Shown here piece after piece: positions 16,919 through 25,568 of a stretch of 35,719 bases of DNA (position 1 is the stretch's first letter; each line of letters starts with the position of its first letter). Both the position numbers and the translations under genes were made by a program. Origin of the DNA: Pseudomonadota bacterium. GTDB lineage: Bacteria; Myxococcota_A; UBA9042; GCA-2863065. Below the pieces are notes generated by a model. That model ran no database searches. It was not told the origin of the DNA and was given only the letters and a program-made list of their open reading frames with translations. The stretch spans positions 1 through 35,719 of the forward strand of contig SXOO01000027.1 in assembly GCA_005776725.1 (NCBI GenBank), written 5' to 3'.

Positions 16919-17818
16919 CTAGCCCGCTTCGGGCTCGCTCGGACCGGGGCTGAGCTCGTCCACCGCCTCCACTGGGGGCGCGTCCGCGGAGAGCTCGGTC
17001 TCCGGTGGCGCCTCCAGGCTCACATGGCCCAGCTTCCCGGTCCGCAGGTCCTGCGTCACGAGGTGCGCGGTGCGCTCGAGGTCGACCACGCCCTTTCGGC
17101 TGAAGCACGCCCGGTGACGGCCTATGGCCTCGAGCAGCGACAGCGAGCTGCCCTCGCATGACGCCAGCTTGTAGCGAGCCATGAGCAGCTTCGGATACGC
17201 GACCACCATGTACTCCACGATGAATAGCGCGATCTCGGTGACATCGAACGCCTTCTCACCGACCGCGCCGGTCGCGGCCAGCCGGTGCGCGCCCTGCTGA
17301 TCTTTCAGGTTCGGCCACAACATCCCCGGGGAGTCCCAGACGTGGACGCCGTTCTTGAGGTCGACGTACTGCGTCTCGCGTGTGACGGCCGGCTTGTTGC
17401 TCACCGCCGCCACCGACCTGCCTGCCAGGGTGTTGATCAGCGTCGACTTGCCTACGTTCGGGATCCCCACGATCAGGGCACGGCAGACTCGGTCCTCGTG
17501 CGGGTTGAGCGCCCGGCACAGCTTCACAAGCTTCCGCGCGAGCTGGCTCTCGCGGGCGTCTACCGGCAACGCGGAGACCCCCGCGACGCGCTCGAGGTAA
17601 CGGACCCACTGCCGGGTGACGGCGCCGTCGGCGAGGTCGCTCTTGTTCATGAGCACCACGCGGGGTCGCGGGCCGCGAAGCTCGGTGAGGACGGGGTTGG
17701 CGCTCGACACGGGCAGCCGCGCGTCCACGACCTCGATGACCACGTCGGTCTTCCGCATGACCGTCTCGAGCTCGCGCAGCGCTTTGGCCATGTGGCCTGG
17801 GTACCAACCGATCGCCAT
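16919..17818 (-). CDS. rbgA: Ribosome biogenesis GTPase RbgA (YlqF)
   Basis: A 299-residue cytoplasmic GTPase with circularly permuted G motifs: NKSD (58-61, G4), PVDARES (G5 region), GIPNVGKST (118-126, G1) and DSPG (162-165, G3). The N-terminal WYPGHMAKA is the family hallmark. RbgA acts in late 50S subunit assembly. The ATG at 17818 was chosen because it places the family start MAIGWYPGHM at residue 1; the open frame upstream does not look like coding sequence. The last 25 residues are an acidic, Pro-rich tail beyond the usual end. It is convergent with the lamin-tail gene, only 20 bp apart, and divergent from the catalase-like gene. Confidence 0.93.
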   Translation of the reverse strand: MAIGWYPGHMAKALRELETVMRKTDVVIEVVDARLPVSSANPVLTELRGPRPRVVLMNKSDLADGAVTRQWVRYLERVAGVSALPVDARESQLARKLVKLCRALNPHEDRVCRALIVGIPNVGKSTLINTLAGRSVAAVSNKPAVTRETQYVDLKNGVHVWDSPGMLWPNLKDQQGAHRLAATGAVGEKAFDVTEIALFIVEYMVVAYPKLLMARYKLASCEGSSLSLLEAIGRHRACFSRKGVVDLERTAHLVTQDLRTGKLGHVSLEAPPETELSADAPPVEAVDELSPGPSEPEAG

Positions 17819-18022
17819 GGTTCCGTCCAATAGCTGCTGGGCAGCCCTCAGTTGGTGCGCGCCGCTCCCGGCGTGCCCCCGCCACTTAGCGCGTCCCGCC
17901 GCCACTTGACCAGAGAAGTCGTCCTCGCTGCCCCCGCTCGTACCAGCGCCCGCCCCGCTCGACTGGCAGCGGGTCTTCGCGGTAGAAGTGGGCGGCACGG
18001 CAGACACTCGGGGGCACACGGC

Positions 18023-19054
18023 ATGACCGTAGAGACACGCAACGCCTGGGTCGGCAGCACCGACTGGCGCGAGACCGTCCCGCCGGGTGAAGACGCGCTC
18101 TTCCGGTCCTTTGGCGAGGAGATCCGCGCGATGCAGGCGGCGCGCGCCGCCAAGACCGGCAAGATGGCGCGCGCGCTCCATGTGAAACCGCACGTGGGGG
18201 TCAAGGCCGAGCTCACGATTCTAGACGTCCCGCCGCAGCTCCGGGTGGGTCCCTTTGCCGAGCAGCGCACCTACAGCGCCTACGTCCGCTTCTCGAACGG
18301 CTCGGCCTTCGCGCAGTCAGACCGGCGTCCGGACCTTCGCGGCGTCGCGGTGAAGCTGCTCGACGTGCCCGGGAAGAAGCTCATCCCCGGCCTCGAGGAC
18401 GCCCGCACGCAAGACTTCCTGCTCATCCCCACGGCGGCCCTGGCCACGGGGACACCCGCGGAGTTCATGGACCTCCTGCGCGCAGGGAAGGCCGGGCCCG
18501 CGCTGGTGGTGCCCAGGCTCTTCTGGTTCTGTGGTTTCGCCAGGGCGATGAAGCTCCTGAAGGTGTTCGGCAGCATGCCCACCGTGAAGTCAGTGGCCAC
18601 CTGCAGGTTTCACTCGGGCGCGCCCATCCGCTTCGGCGATTACGCCGCCAAGCTGGATCTGGTGCCGGTCGGTGAGGGCTCGGACGGGGAGTCGAAGGAC
18701 CCATTCGGCCCCGACGGTGTCCGCGCAGACCTCATCAGCCGCCTCGCTCGCGGCCCCATCGCCTACACGCTCCGCGCACAGCTCTACGTGGACGCGGTCT
18801 CCACCCCCATCGAGGACGCGTCGGTGCTCTGGCCCGAGGCCATCAGCCCGTTCATCGAGCTCGCGCGGCTCACCCTGCCGCAGCAGGACGTCGCCTCGCC
18901 GGAAGGGCAGGAGCTCGAACGACTCGTGGAGGCGCTGTCCTTCGATCCGTGGCACGCTGTCGAGACCCTCCGGCCTCTTGGGGCCATCATGCGCTCGCGA
19001 GCGCACGCGTATCGCGAGAGCGTCTTGGCGCGGAGCGCCGCGCCCGAGCCCTAG
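18023..19054 (+). CDS. Catalase-related haem protein
   Basis: A 343-residue protein without a signal peptide. The segments YSAYVRFSNGSAF, RPDLRGVAVKLLDVPGKK and TQDFLLI match the central catalase core (FS...D.RG.AVK.......D..). The N-terminal part with the catalytic His of true catalases (the VHA.G region) is not recognisable. Family members of this size include catalase-like proteins near lipoxygenases and y4iL-type proteins, which may use organic peroxides. The ATG at 18023 is chosen because the protein becomes conserved-looking from MTVETRNAWVG on, and the longer frame upstream is Arg/Ala-rich without sense. No good ribosome site is seen. It has no co-directional close partner upstream. 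Confidence 0.78.
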   Translation: MTVETRNAWVGSTDWRETVPPGEDALFRSFGEEIRAMQAARAAKTGKMARALHVKPHVGVKAELTILDVPPQLRVGPFAEQRTYSAYVRFSNGSAFAQSDRRPDLRGVAVKLLDVPGKKLIPGLEDARTQDFLLIPTAALATGTPAEFMDLLRAGKAGPALVVPRLFWFCGFARAMKLLKVFGSMPTVKSVATCRFHSGAPIRFGDYAAKLDLVPVGEGSDGESKDPFGPDGVRADLISRLARGPIAYTLRAQLYVDAVSTPIEDASVLWPEAISPFIELARLTLPQQDVASPEGQELERLVEALSFDPWHAVETLRPLGAIMRSRAHAYRESVLARSAAPEP

Positions 19055-19206
19055 GCGACTCGCGTCTCCCTTGGCTGAGGCTGGGGAGGGCACCGCTCTT
19101 TTCGTGAACGGCTACGTAAGAACCCGAGACTCCATGGTGGATTCCGGGGACGGCGGCTACACCTGCTGCCCGTGAACAGGCCGTCCCGGCGGCCCTGGAG
19201 GATGTC

Positions 19207-20889
19207 ATGAGCCGACTGGTTGTTGCCCTCACCCTCGTCGCCTGCACCGCGGCCGCCGCCGTGCCGGGTTACGTCGAGGTCCAGGGGAGAGTCACCACGT
19301 CGGCGGGCGGCCCCTTCACGGGGACGCTGCCGGTGGACGTGGCGTTCTACGCGTCCGCGGTGTCGGGCACACCCCTGTACCTGCAGGACCTCGGTGACGT
19401 CGCCATCTCCGCCGGCCTCGTGAGCGTGCGCGTCGGGCCGGTGGACGCAGCGGTCTTCGCGGCGGGCGAGGTGTTCGCGCAGGTCGAGGTGGGCGGCAAG
19501 GCCTTGCCCAGAGTGGCCCTGGGCAGTGTCCCGTACGCCTTTCATTCGGCGTTCGCGGACTCCGCCAGCGGGCTCGACTGCATCGCCTGCGTCGATCTCG
19601 CGGAGCTCGCCTTCGACCCGGCGACTCAGGCGGAGCTCACGGCCTCCGAGGCCTCCGCTGCTGCGCGATTCGTGGACGTCGCCGGAGACACCATGACGGG
19701 CCGCCTCACCGCGCCGGCCCTTACGCTCGACGGCAGCACCACCGGATGTGCGGCGGCCCCCGCGGGTACGATCACCTACGATCCCGTCACTGCCCGTGTC
19801 CACCTCTGCACCCCCGAAGGCCCGCTCCGCCTGGCGACCTGCAAGGCCACCTGCCCCGCTGCGGCCCAGGTCGCTTGCAGTCAGCCGATCCTGAGCGGCT
19901 GCGGCGACGCCTGCACCGGTTTGGGCACGGGGCTCAGCGCTACCGACTGTCTGTTCAATGCACAGACCACGCAGTGTGAGGCTCCCGTAGCGGACGACTG
20001 TGGCAACACCTGCGGTCTCACCGGGAGCGCGCTGGACCCCACCATGTGCACCGACCCTGATTCGGTGGCCTGCGGCACGATCGTCACGGACGCCTGCGGA
20101 AACGCGTGCGGCTCCGTCGGCACCGCGTGCGGGCCGGGCAGCGCCTGCTCCGGTTATGCGTGTGTGGCCTTGGGCACCACGTCCGACACCGCCATGCCGT
20201 CGTGCAAGGCCATTCGCGACGCGGGGGGGACGCCCGCTAGCGCGAGCTACTGGCTGGATCCGGACGGTCCCGGGGGTGCCACGGCCTTCCAGGCGTGGTG
20301 CGACATGACCACTCACGGGGGCGGCTGGACCCGTTGTCTCGCCGTGTCGTACTTCAAGGGCGCGAAGCCCGCAGCGTGGGCCAAGGCCACCTGGCTCAGC
20401 ACGCCCTGGCGGACCGGCGCCACCTGGGTGCTGGACGAGCAGCCCACCGGTTCGTCCTTCGGCAACTTCTGCAGCACCGTCGCTTCAGGAGCCACCCAGA
20501 TCTACGGCGCCGCGCGGTACGCGGCGGGCTCGGGCTGGACGCCGGTGACCACCGCGGCCTTGCCGCTCTCGGTCAACCTCTTCGCCCCCGCCGTGTCTGG
20601 CACGCTGACCAGCGGTGCCCACGCCATTGGGATCGACTCGCAGAGTCAGGGACGGTATGGCGCGGGCTGTAGCACCGTGTACACCTCCAACACCAACCAG
20701 GGGATTCAGTCGCTGTGTATCAACGACAGCGCTCACCAACAGACGATGCATACGGGGTGGACGTGCGGACAGTACCCCGTCTCGTGTGGGGACTCGTGCA
20801 ACCAACCCTGTTACTGCAGCCAGGACCAGTATTGCGGTGGGTCGAACGCACAGGAGCAGAACATCGTGATGCTGCTCTACGTCAGGTAG
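19207..20889 (+). CDS. Exported Cys-rich protein with a fibrinogen-like C-terminal domain
   Basis: A 560-residue protein with GGAGG (19197-19201) before the ATG. The start MSRLVVALTLVAC fits a short lipoprotein signal (Cys13), but cleavage after the following AAAAV is an alternative. Residues about 20-130 form a beta-rich domain (VQGRVTTSAGG, LYLQDLGDV, ALGSVPYAFHSAFADSA) common in myxobacterial exported proteins and in some fibre stalks. About 160-200 contains GDTMTGRLTAPALTLDGS, also fibre-like. About 210-320 is a run of CG..C/ACG..CG-type Cys modules. About 328 to the end begins SCKAIRDAGG, then YWLDPDGPGG, WCDMTTHGGGWT, the hallmark of fibrinogen-type domains, and ends Cys-rich. Such domains bind carbohydrates or proteins. 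It is followed after 14 bp by the next gene, so the two are probably co-transcribed. Confidence 0.8.
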   Translation: MSRLVVALTLVACTAAAAVPGYVEVQGRVTTSAGGPFTGTLPVDVAFYASAVSGTPLYLQDLGDVAISAGLVSVRVGPVDAAVFAAGEVFAQVEVGGKALPRVALGSVPYAFHSAFADSASGLDCIACVDLAELAFDPATQAELTASEASAAARFVDVAGDTMTGRLTAPALTLDGSTTGCAAAPAGTITYDPVTARVHLCTPEGPLRLATCKATCPAAAQVACSQPILSGCGDACTGLGTGLSATDCLFNAQTTQCEAPVADDCGNTCGLTGSALDPTMCTDPDSVACGTIVTDACGNACGSVGTACGPGSACSGYACVALGTTSDTAMPSCKAIRDAGGTPASASYWLDPDGPGGATAFQAWCDMTTHGGGWTRCLAVSYFKGAKPAAWAKATWLSTPWRTGATWVLDEQPTGSSFGNFCSTVASGATQIYGAARYAAGSGWTPVTTAALPLSVNLFAPAVSGTLTSGAHAIGIDSQSQGRYGAGCSTVYTSNTNQGIQSLCINDSAHQQTMHTGWTCGQYPVSCGDSCNQPCYCSQDQYCGGSNAQEQNIVMLLYVR

Positions 20890-20891
20890 TC

Positions 20892-20896
20892 GGAGG
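20892..20896 (+). promoter_or_regulatory. Shine-Dalgarno fixing a GTG start
   Basis: GGAGG, seven bases before the GTG at 20904, in the 14-bp gap between two genes. It supports this GTG, which gives a lipoprotein signal, over upstream starts inside the previous gene. Confidence 0.7.
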
Positions 20897-20903
20897 GGGA
20901 GCG

Positions 20904-21995
20904 GTGAGGACTGCGATATTCCTTCTCGCTGGCGTCGTGCTGGCGTGTGACGCCGGCAGCAGCGACAGCGAGGCTGGTGCTGGCGCCGGGGACGGCGCCG
21001 ACGGCGCCGACGGCAGCGACGGGACGGCCACGGGCGGCGGCGCGTGCGACGTCCCGGCCGGTGGCGAGGTGGTCCTCCCGTGGTCTGAGTTCGCCGCCTC
21101 GGACGGGCTCACGGGCCCCGCCTACGGGCTCCTCACGGACGGCGCGTCCTTGTTCATCAACCTCTACGACCGGATCGTGGCCGTCCCCTTGGCCGGCGGC
21201 AGCGCCGTGGAGCTCTATCGGTCGCCCAAGTCGCTGCCCCTAGGCCTCCAGATGTGGGACGACGAGAACGGGATCATCGTGTACGAGGCGGGGGTCTGGT
21301 CGCGCGTCCCGTACGCCGGCGGGGGCGGCGAGGCGCTCACGGTCGGGCTCCCTAACGGGGCCGCCGTCTTCGACTGGGACCGGGGCACCGACCGGCTCCT
21401 GGCCGCGCTCGACGATCTCGCGGCGCGCACCACAACAGTTTACTCCGTGACCCTTGGCCACGCGTCTGCGTTGCCCATGGTCGAGGGCGCCAGCGTGGGC
21501 TACACGCGCCGCTGGGTCGAGGGGGGCGGTACGCTGTACACCCAAGGCCGAATGGACCCGGAGCCGGCGGATCACACGATCTACCGCTTCGTTGGGCCGG
21601 ACTTTGCGTTGCCGGAGGCGCTGACGCTCACTCCTCCGCCGTTGGCCCTCGTGGGCGCCGACGAGGCGGCGTTCTACTACTCCCCCGACAGCCTCGACCC
21701 AGCGGTTCGGGGCCTCTACAGGGTGGTCCACGGCACGACTACGTCCGAGCGCGTGGTCACGTCGTACTGGTCCACGCTGACGCGCGCACACGCCGGGACC
21801 GACGGCCTCTACGTCAATGACGCGAGCGCGCTCTGGCACCTGCCCGACAGTGGGCCCGCCGTGCGTGTCGCCAGCGTGCCCGCAACGGGCGGGTGCACTA
21901 CCCACGAGGTTCTGGGCCACGAAGGCTGGCTCTACACTGTGACGTTCCGCGCCGAGACAGGGGAGAATCAGGTGTGGAGGGTGCGTCAGCCCTGA
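20904..21995 (+). CDS. Propeller-like lipoprotein
   Basis: A 363-residue protein started by GTG. The signal MRTAIFLLAGVVLAC has its lipid site at Cys15, followed by Asp at +2, the only lipoprotein here with that residue; in enterobacteria Asp+2 retains lipoproteins in the inner membrane. Residues about 17-50 are a Gly/Asp/Ala linker. The rest consists of repeated beta units of about 40-45 residues (LLTDGASLFINLYDRIVAVP, then DDENGIIVYE, WVEGGGTLYTQG, ADEAAFYYSPDS, AGTDGLYVNDASALWHLP), each ending with a residue pattern of a propeller blade, as in WD40/YVTN/DUF5050-like proteins. No enzyme motif is seen. It is the second gene after the fibrinogen-like gene and convergent with yaeQ. Confidence 0.75.
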   Translation: MRTAIFLLAGVVLACDAGSSDSEAGAGAGDGADGADGSDGTATGGGACDVPAGGEVVLPWSEFAASDGLTGPAYGLLTDGASLFINLYDRIVAVPLAGGSAVELYRSPKSLPLGLQMWDDENGIIVYEAGVWSRVPYAGGGGEALTVGLPNGAAVFDWDRGTDRLLAALDDLAARTTTVYSVTLGHASALPMVEGASVGYTRRWVEGGGTLYTQGRMDPEPADHTIYRFVGPDFALPEALTLTPPPLALVGADEAAFYYSPDSLDPAVRGLYRVVHGTTTSERVVTSYWSTLTRAHAGTDGLYVNDASALWHLPDSGPAVRVASVPATGGCTTHEVLGHEGWLYTVTFRAETGENQVWRVRQP

Positions 21996-22019
21996 GGTTC
22001 CAGCGGCGTTGGACGAGCG

Positions 22020-22571
22020 TCAGGTAGGCGCGGTCAGGGTGCCGGACTCCACGCGGGTCTCGCACGACACCCCGTTGCCGGTGACGTAGAGCTGTCCCCC
22101 TGTTCGGACGAGCTCGAGCTCGATCTTGCGCCCCACGGCGCGCTCCAGCGCGTCGAGGAAGGCCACGTCGAGGGTGACCACCTCGATCGCTTCCATCCGA
22201 TGGATTGGGCGGCTCGCCACCTCGCGGCGTAGGTGCGCGAGGTCTGACCACGTGTAGATGACCACCCGACGCGTCGCCTTGGAGGCCTTGTGGAGGCGCT
22301 CGGCCGACGGGCTGCCCACCTCGATCCACACGCGTCGCACTCCCGTGAGATCGGTCACGGACAGCGGCGGATCCTCCGTGTCGCTGAGGCCGCCCCGACT
22401 GAACGCGATGCCCTCGTCGAGCTCCAGCGCGTAAGCCACGAGCCGGGTGAGCAGGTAGCGCAGCGTCTCGGACGGGTGCTGAGCGACGCGTAGCTCGACC
22501 GTGTCGTAGACGCCGCGATCGACGTCGGAGACCGTGAGCTTTGAGGGGTATATCGTCGCGGTCAACGCCAA
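22020..22571 (-). CDS. yaeQ: YaeQ family protein
   Basis: A 183-residue cytoplasmic protein, the normal size for YaeQ (about 180). It matches the family in MALTATIY, V.D.DRGVYD, RVAQHPSET, RLVAYAL, DEGIAFSRGLS-like segment, VWIEVGSPS and RLHKASK. The fold is related to PD-(D/E)XK nucleases; the function is not settled. Early work linked it to RfaH-like suppression, but that was later doubted. The start is a TTG at 22571, fixed by a full AGGAGG seven bases upstream and by the family N-terminus. It is convergent with the propeller lipoprotein (24-bp gap) and divergent from the PPED lipoprotein. Confidence 0.92.
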   Translation of the reverse strand: MALTATIYPSKLTVSDVDRGVYDTVELRVAQHPSETLRYLLTRLVAYALELDEGIAFSRGGLSDTEDPPLSVTDLTGVRRVWIEVGSPSAERLHKASKATRRVVIYTWSDLAHLRREVASRPIHRMEAIEVVTLDVAFLDALERAVGRKIELELVRTGGQLYVTGNGVSCETRVESGTLTAPT

Positions 22572-22578
22572 GGCCGGA

Positions 22579-22584
22579 CCTCCT
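22579..22584 (-). promoter_or_regulatory. Shine-Dalgarno fixing the TTG start of yaeQ
   Basis: AGGAGG on the minus strand with a seven-base spacer to the TTG at 22571. No ATG or GTG nearby would give the conserved MAL.ATIY start. Confidence 0.8.
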
Positions 22585-22786
22585 GGCCCACCGTAACACG
22601 CCGTCAGGTGTCGGTCTTGGCGGTGTGAGGATCGCGGAGGCCGCCGTCGCGTCTTCCCCCGGGTGCGCCCTCAGTCCCAAGACGCAAGACGCGAATCAAC
22701 TGGCGCCGCGTAGTTGGTCGCGGCACCATGGAGACCCACCGGGGATGGCACGTCACGCCACCGACCCCTCCCGGGAGACAGGACCC

Positions 22787-23533
22787 ATGCGCACCCGCTT
22801 CAGCCCCCTCGTCATCTGTGGCGCCGCCACGTTGTTCTCCGCCTGCACCGCGGAGACGGCCGCCGGGACCGGGGGCGGCGGCGACGCATCCGGGACGCTC
22901 GACGCGCAGAGCGACGGTGGCGAGGGTGATGGTACGAACGGGTCCGCCTCGGACACAGTCACCGAAGCCGGCGATGCCTCGGGGGCCGACGCCGGCGCCG
23001 AAGACGCCGCCGAGCCAACGGCGGACGTGCCGAACGCCAGCGAGGACACGGTCGTGCCGGCCGAAGACACCGGGGGTGCCCCGGAGGACGGCGGGGCAGC
23101 GGCGGACGACGTGGCGGTGCCGCCGAACGACGCTGGCAGCGCGGACGACGTCGTCGAGCCCGCTGACGTCTCTGTGCCGCCGGCCGATGACGTGGTCGTT
23201 CCCCCGGAGGACGCCGGCCTACCCGTGGAGGACGTGGGGCCGCCGGCTGAAGACGTAGGGCCGCCCACCGAGGACGCGGGACCGCCGTCCGGGCCGGTGG
23301 AAGGCGCGGCGTGCGAGGGCTGGATCCAGTCGTGGTGCGACGAGAAGGGGACCGTCACGCTCGACTGCGTCGGGGGCGTCTGGGTCCCCCACGACGAGGG
23401 CGGGCTGCCGTGCTTCTGCGACCAGTCCCCGGGCCCCGCGATCTGCGCCGTGCCGGGCTTCGTGGGTGTCGACGTCGCCGGCCGTCGCCGCGCGGGCCCC
23501 TCTCTGCGCTCTCTCCGCCGCGCTCAGCGGTAG
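22787..23533 (+). CDS. Small lipoprotein with an acidic PPED-type linker
   Basis: A 248-residue protein from the ATG at 22787. MRTRFSPLVICGAATLFSAC has a lipobox-like site with Cys20. Residues about 21-175 are low-complexity Asp/Ala/Gly/Pro sequence that becomes a regular seven-residue repeat (VVPPEDA, GLPVEDV, GPPAEDV, GPPTEDA), like the stalk of the RHS lipoprotein at 25907. A small module with seven Cys (CEGWIQSWCDE, LDCVGG, PCFCDQ, AICAVPG) follows to about residue 228. The last 20 residues are Arg-rich and basic (AGRRRAGPSLRSLRRAQR). This ending is odd for a lipoprotein and may be a truncated or shifted end. The function is unknown; display of the Cys module on a stalk is inference. Confidence 0.72.
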   Translation: MRTRFSPLVICGAATLFSACTAETAAGTGGGGDASGTLDAQSDGGEGDGTNGSASDTVTEAGDASGADAGAEDAAEPTADVPNASEDTVVPAEDTGGAPEDGGAAADDVAVPPNDAGSADDVVEPADVSVPPADDVVVPPEDAGLPVEDVGPPAEDVGPPTEDAGPPSGPVEGAACEGWIQSWCDEKGTVTLDCVGGVWVPHDEGGLPCFCDQSPGPAICAVPGFVGVDVAGRRRAGPSLRSLRRAQR

Positions 23534-23561
23534 ATCGAGGCCGGGGGTCTACTTAACGGGG

Positions 23562-25568
23562 TTAACGAGGCTCGGGCGCGGCGGCTCCACGCGCCTTCGC
23601 TAGCTCCGCCGCCACCACGGCCTCCAGCTGCTCGTACGCCACAGCGCCGCGCACGAGCCTGCCATTCACGTAGGTCATTGGCGTCCCCCGGGCGTCCAGC
23701 GCCTCGACCTCGGCCTTGTCGAGGTCCAGGACCTCGGCGCCGCGCGGGAGGTCGGCGCGGAAGCGCGCGAGGTCCAGCCCTTGGGCCACGGCAAGCGCCT
23801 CGAGATCCTCGTCCGTGAGCCTCCGGATGTTCGTGTAGGCAGCGGTCACATACGGCCAGAAGCGCCCCTGGCGGTGCGCCGCGATCGCCGCCAGCGCGGC
23901 GGGTTGCGCGCGCGTGTGGAACGCGAGGGGGTTGTGTTTGAAGACGAGGCGCAACTCGGGGAACTGGCCGGTGAGTCGCTCGAGCGTGGTGATGTGGCGC
24001 GCACAGAACGGGCACTCGAGGTCCATGAACGCCACGACGGTCACCCGCGCGTCTGCTGGGCCCCGCGTCGGCTCGTGCCCCAGGACCCGTACGGGCCACA
24101 CCTTCTCGTCGACCACCGCGGGGGTCTTCGGGGGCGCAGCTACGGCTGGCACCGCCTTGGTCCCGAGGAGGCTGTCGTCGTGGATCCCCCGATTTCCGTC
24201 TTCGAGGTTCGCCTCGAGGCGGAGCGCGCGGGCCTCGCGGTTGGAGATCCCCGTTCGCGTGAGCTCGCGTGCCGCCGCAAGCTCGGCGTCGATGGCTTTG
24301 ACGAACGCCTCGAGCGGCTGCGCGCCGGTGAACTTCTTGCCGTTGATCAGGAAGCTGGGCGTACCCGCGAGTCCCAGCACCCCGGCAGCCCTCTGCTCCT
24401 GTAGCACCTGGGCTCTCAGCCCGGGATCACGCAAGTCCGTCTTGAACGCCTCGACGTCGAGCCCCTCTTCGGCCGCGTAACGCGCGAGATCGGCATCCTC
24501 CAGCGCCTTTTGACCCCCGAACAGCCGCTTCCGGTAGCTCCAATAACGCCCTTGTCGGTGCGCCGCGAGCGCGGCCACGGCCGCCGGGAGCGCCCGTTTG
24601 TGGAACTCGAGCGGGTTGTTGGTGACCACGTGCTGGAGGTCGGCGCCATACCGATCCATCACGGCGTCCACCGTCGCGTCCACGCGCGCGCAGAACGGGC
24701 ACTGGAAGTTGGTGATCTCGACCAGCAGGACTGGGGCGTCCGGGCCGCCCCGCGTCGGCCGGGGAGAGCCGAGCCGCGGCGTGACGCCCCTCGGCAGCGG
24801 GAAGGTGCGCACGAAGGACGCGGAGGGGCTGCAGTGCCCGCCGTCGTGCATGGTCACCGCCACGAGCAGGCGCCCGGCTACGAGCGACACGTGCCGCACG
24901 GAGGCTTGGTTCTCGCCGCGTCGGTAGGGCTTGAGCGCGCCCAGCGGCATCGCGCGGCGATTGTTGGCCGTGACCAGATCCAGGGTGACTGTGGCCCCCA
25001 CCTTCGCGTGGAGGAAGTAGCCCGGGAGCGCGCCGCCGAGCCGCGCCAGGGGTGCGTGCAGCCGGATCGACTCGGCCTCGGCCCAGCCCAGCGCCGTAAT
25101 GAGGGTCTCCGGCGGGCGATAACCCGCGTCGAGCAAGTCCTTTACCGCCTGCCATGCCCCGATGAGGCGGCGCCTCTCGCACTCCATTGCGTCTTCGTCC
25201 GCGCCGCACCGGGCAGTGAGCTGGCGCCTCTCGACTGCGCCGGTCGCGACGGTGAGCAGGACCAAGTCGTCGGCTACGTCGCCGTCGCCGCAGCTATCGA
25301 GCGCGAGGCCGCCCCAGTAGGCCACGACGCTCTCATCCGACGAGACGCCGACGAGGCCGCTCGAGCTCCCGGGATTGCAGTCCTCCGGCAGCTCTCCGGG
25401 CCGGGGCAGCGCCTCCAGGCAGCGCGTCGCCCGCGCCGAATCGAGCCAGGCCGGGGTCTCCCACGGGGCGTCGGGGTTCTCCTCAATCGCTGCCAGCAGC
25501 GGCTTCGGGATGACGGCGCTCGCGGTGGCGGCGCTGAGGAGGAGCGTGAGCGTGAAGACAAGGCGCAT
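23562..25568 (-). CDS. Exported protein with two DsbA-like thioredoxin domains
   Basis: A 668-residue protein with a signal peptide (MRLVFTLTLLLSAATASA) and GGAG before the ATG at 25568. Residues about 20-265 form an unrecognised domain with several Cys (C50, C64, C93, C121, C130, C246). Two DsbA/Thioredoxin_4-type domains follow, each with an F.[CL].CPFCAR-like active site: CPFC at 290-293 and at 519-522. Each has a NNPL.FH- or HNPLAFH-type segment and a cis-proline loop (GTPSF at 402-406 and GTPMT near the end). DsbA-like domains of this type are periplasmic oxidases or isomerases. Fusion of two in one chain is less common. It is a plausible helper for the many Cys-rich exported proteins here, but that is inference. 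It is convergent with the small PPED lipoprotein (28 bp) and divergent from the RHS gene. Confidence 0.88.
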   Translation of the reverse strand: MRLVFTLTLLLSAATASAVIPKPLLAAIEENPDAPWETPAWLDSARATRCLEALPRPGELPEDCNPGSSSGLVGVSSDESVVAYWGGLALDSCGDGDVADDLVLLTVATGAVERRQLTARCGADEDAMECERRRLIGAWQAVKDLLDAGYRPPETLITALGWAEAESIRLHAPLARLGGALPGYFLHAKVGATVTLDLVTANNRRAMPLGALKPYRRGENQASVRHVSLVAGRLLVAVTMHDGGHCSPSASFVRTFPLPRGVTPRLGSPRPTRGGPDAPVLLVEITNFQCPFCARVDATVDAVMDRYGADLQHVVTNNPLEFHKRALPAAVAALAAHRQGRYWSYRKRLFGGQKALEDADLARYAAEEGLDVEAFKTDLRDPGLRAQVLQEQRAAGVLGLAGTPSFLINGKKFTGAQPLEAFVKAIDAELAAARELTRTGISNREARALRLEANLEDGNRGIHDDSLLGTKAVPAVAAPPKTPAVVDEKVWPVRVLGHEPTRGPADARVTVVAFMDLECPFCARHITTLERLTGQFPELRLVFKHNPLAFHTRAQPAALAAIAAHRQGRFWPYVTAAYTNIRRLTDEDLEALAVAQGLDLARFRADLPRGAEVLDLDKAEVEALDARGTPMTYVNGRLVRGAVAYEQLEAVVAAELAKARGAAAPEPR

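Noticed and set aside
19051..20316. 421-codon minus-strand frame opposite the fibrinogen-like gene
   Set aside because: Low-complexity Arg/Gly/Ala translation without motifs. The plus-strand gene has a signal, SD and fibrinogen hallmark.
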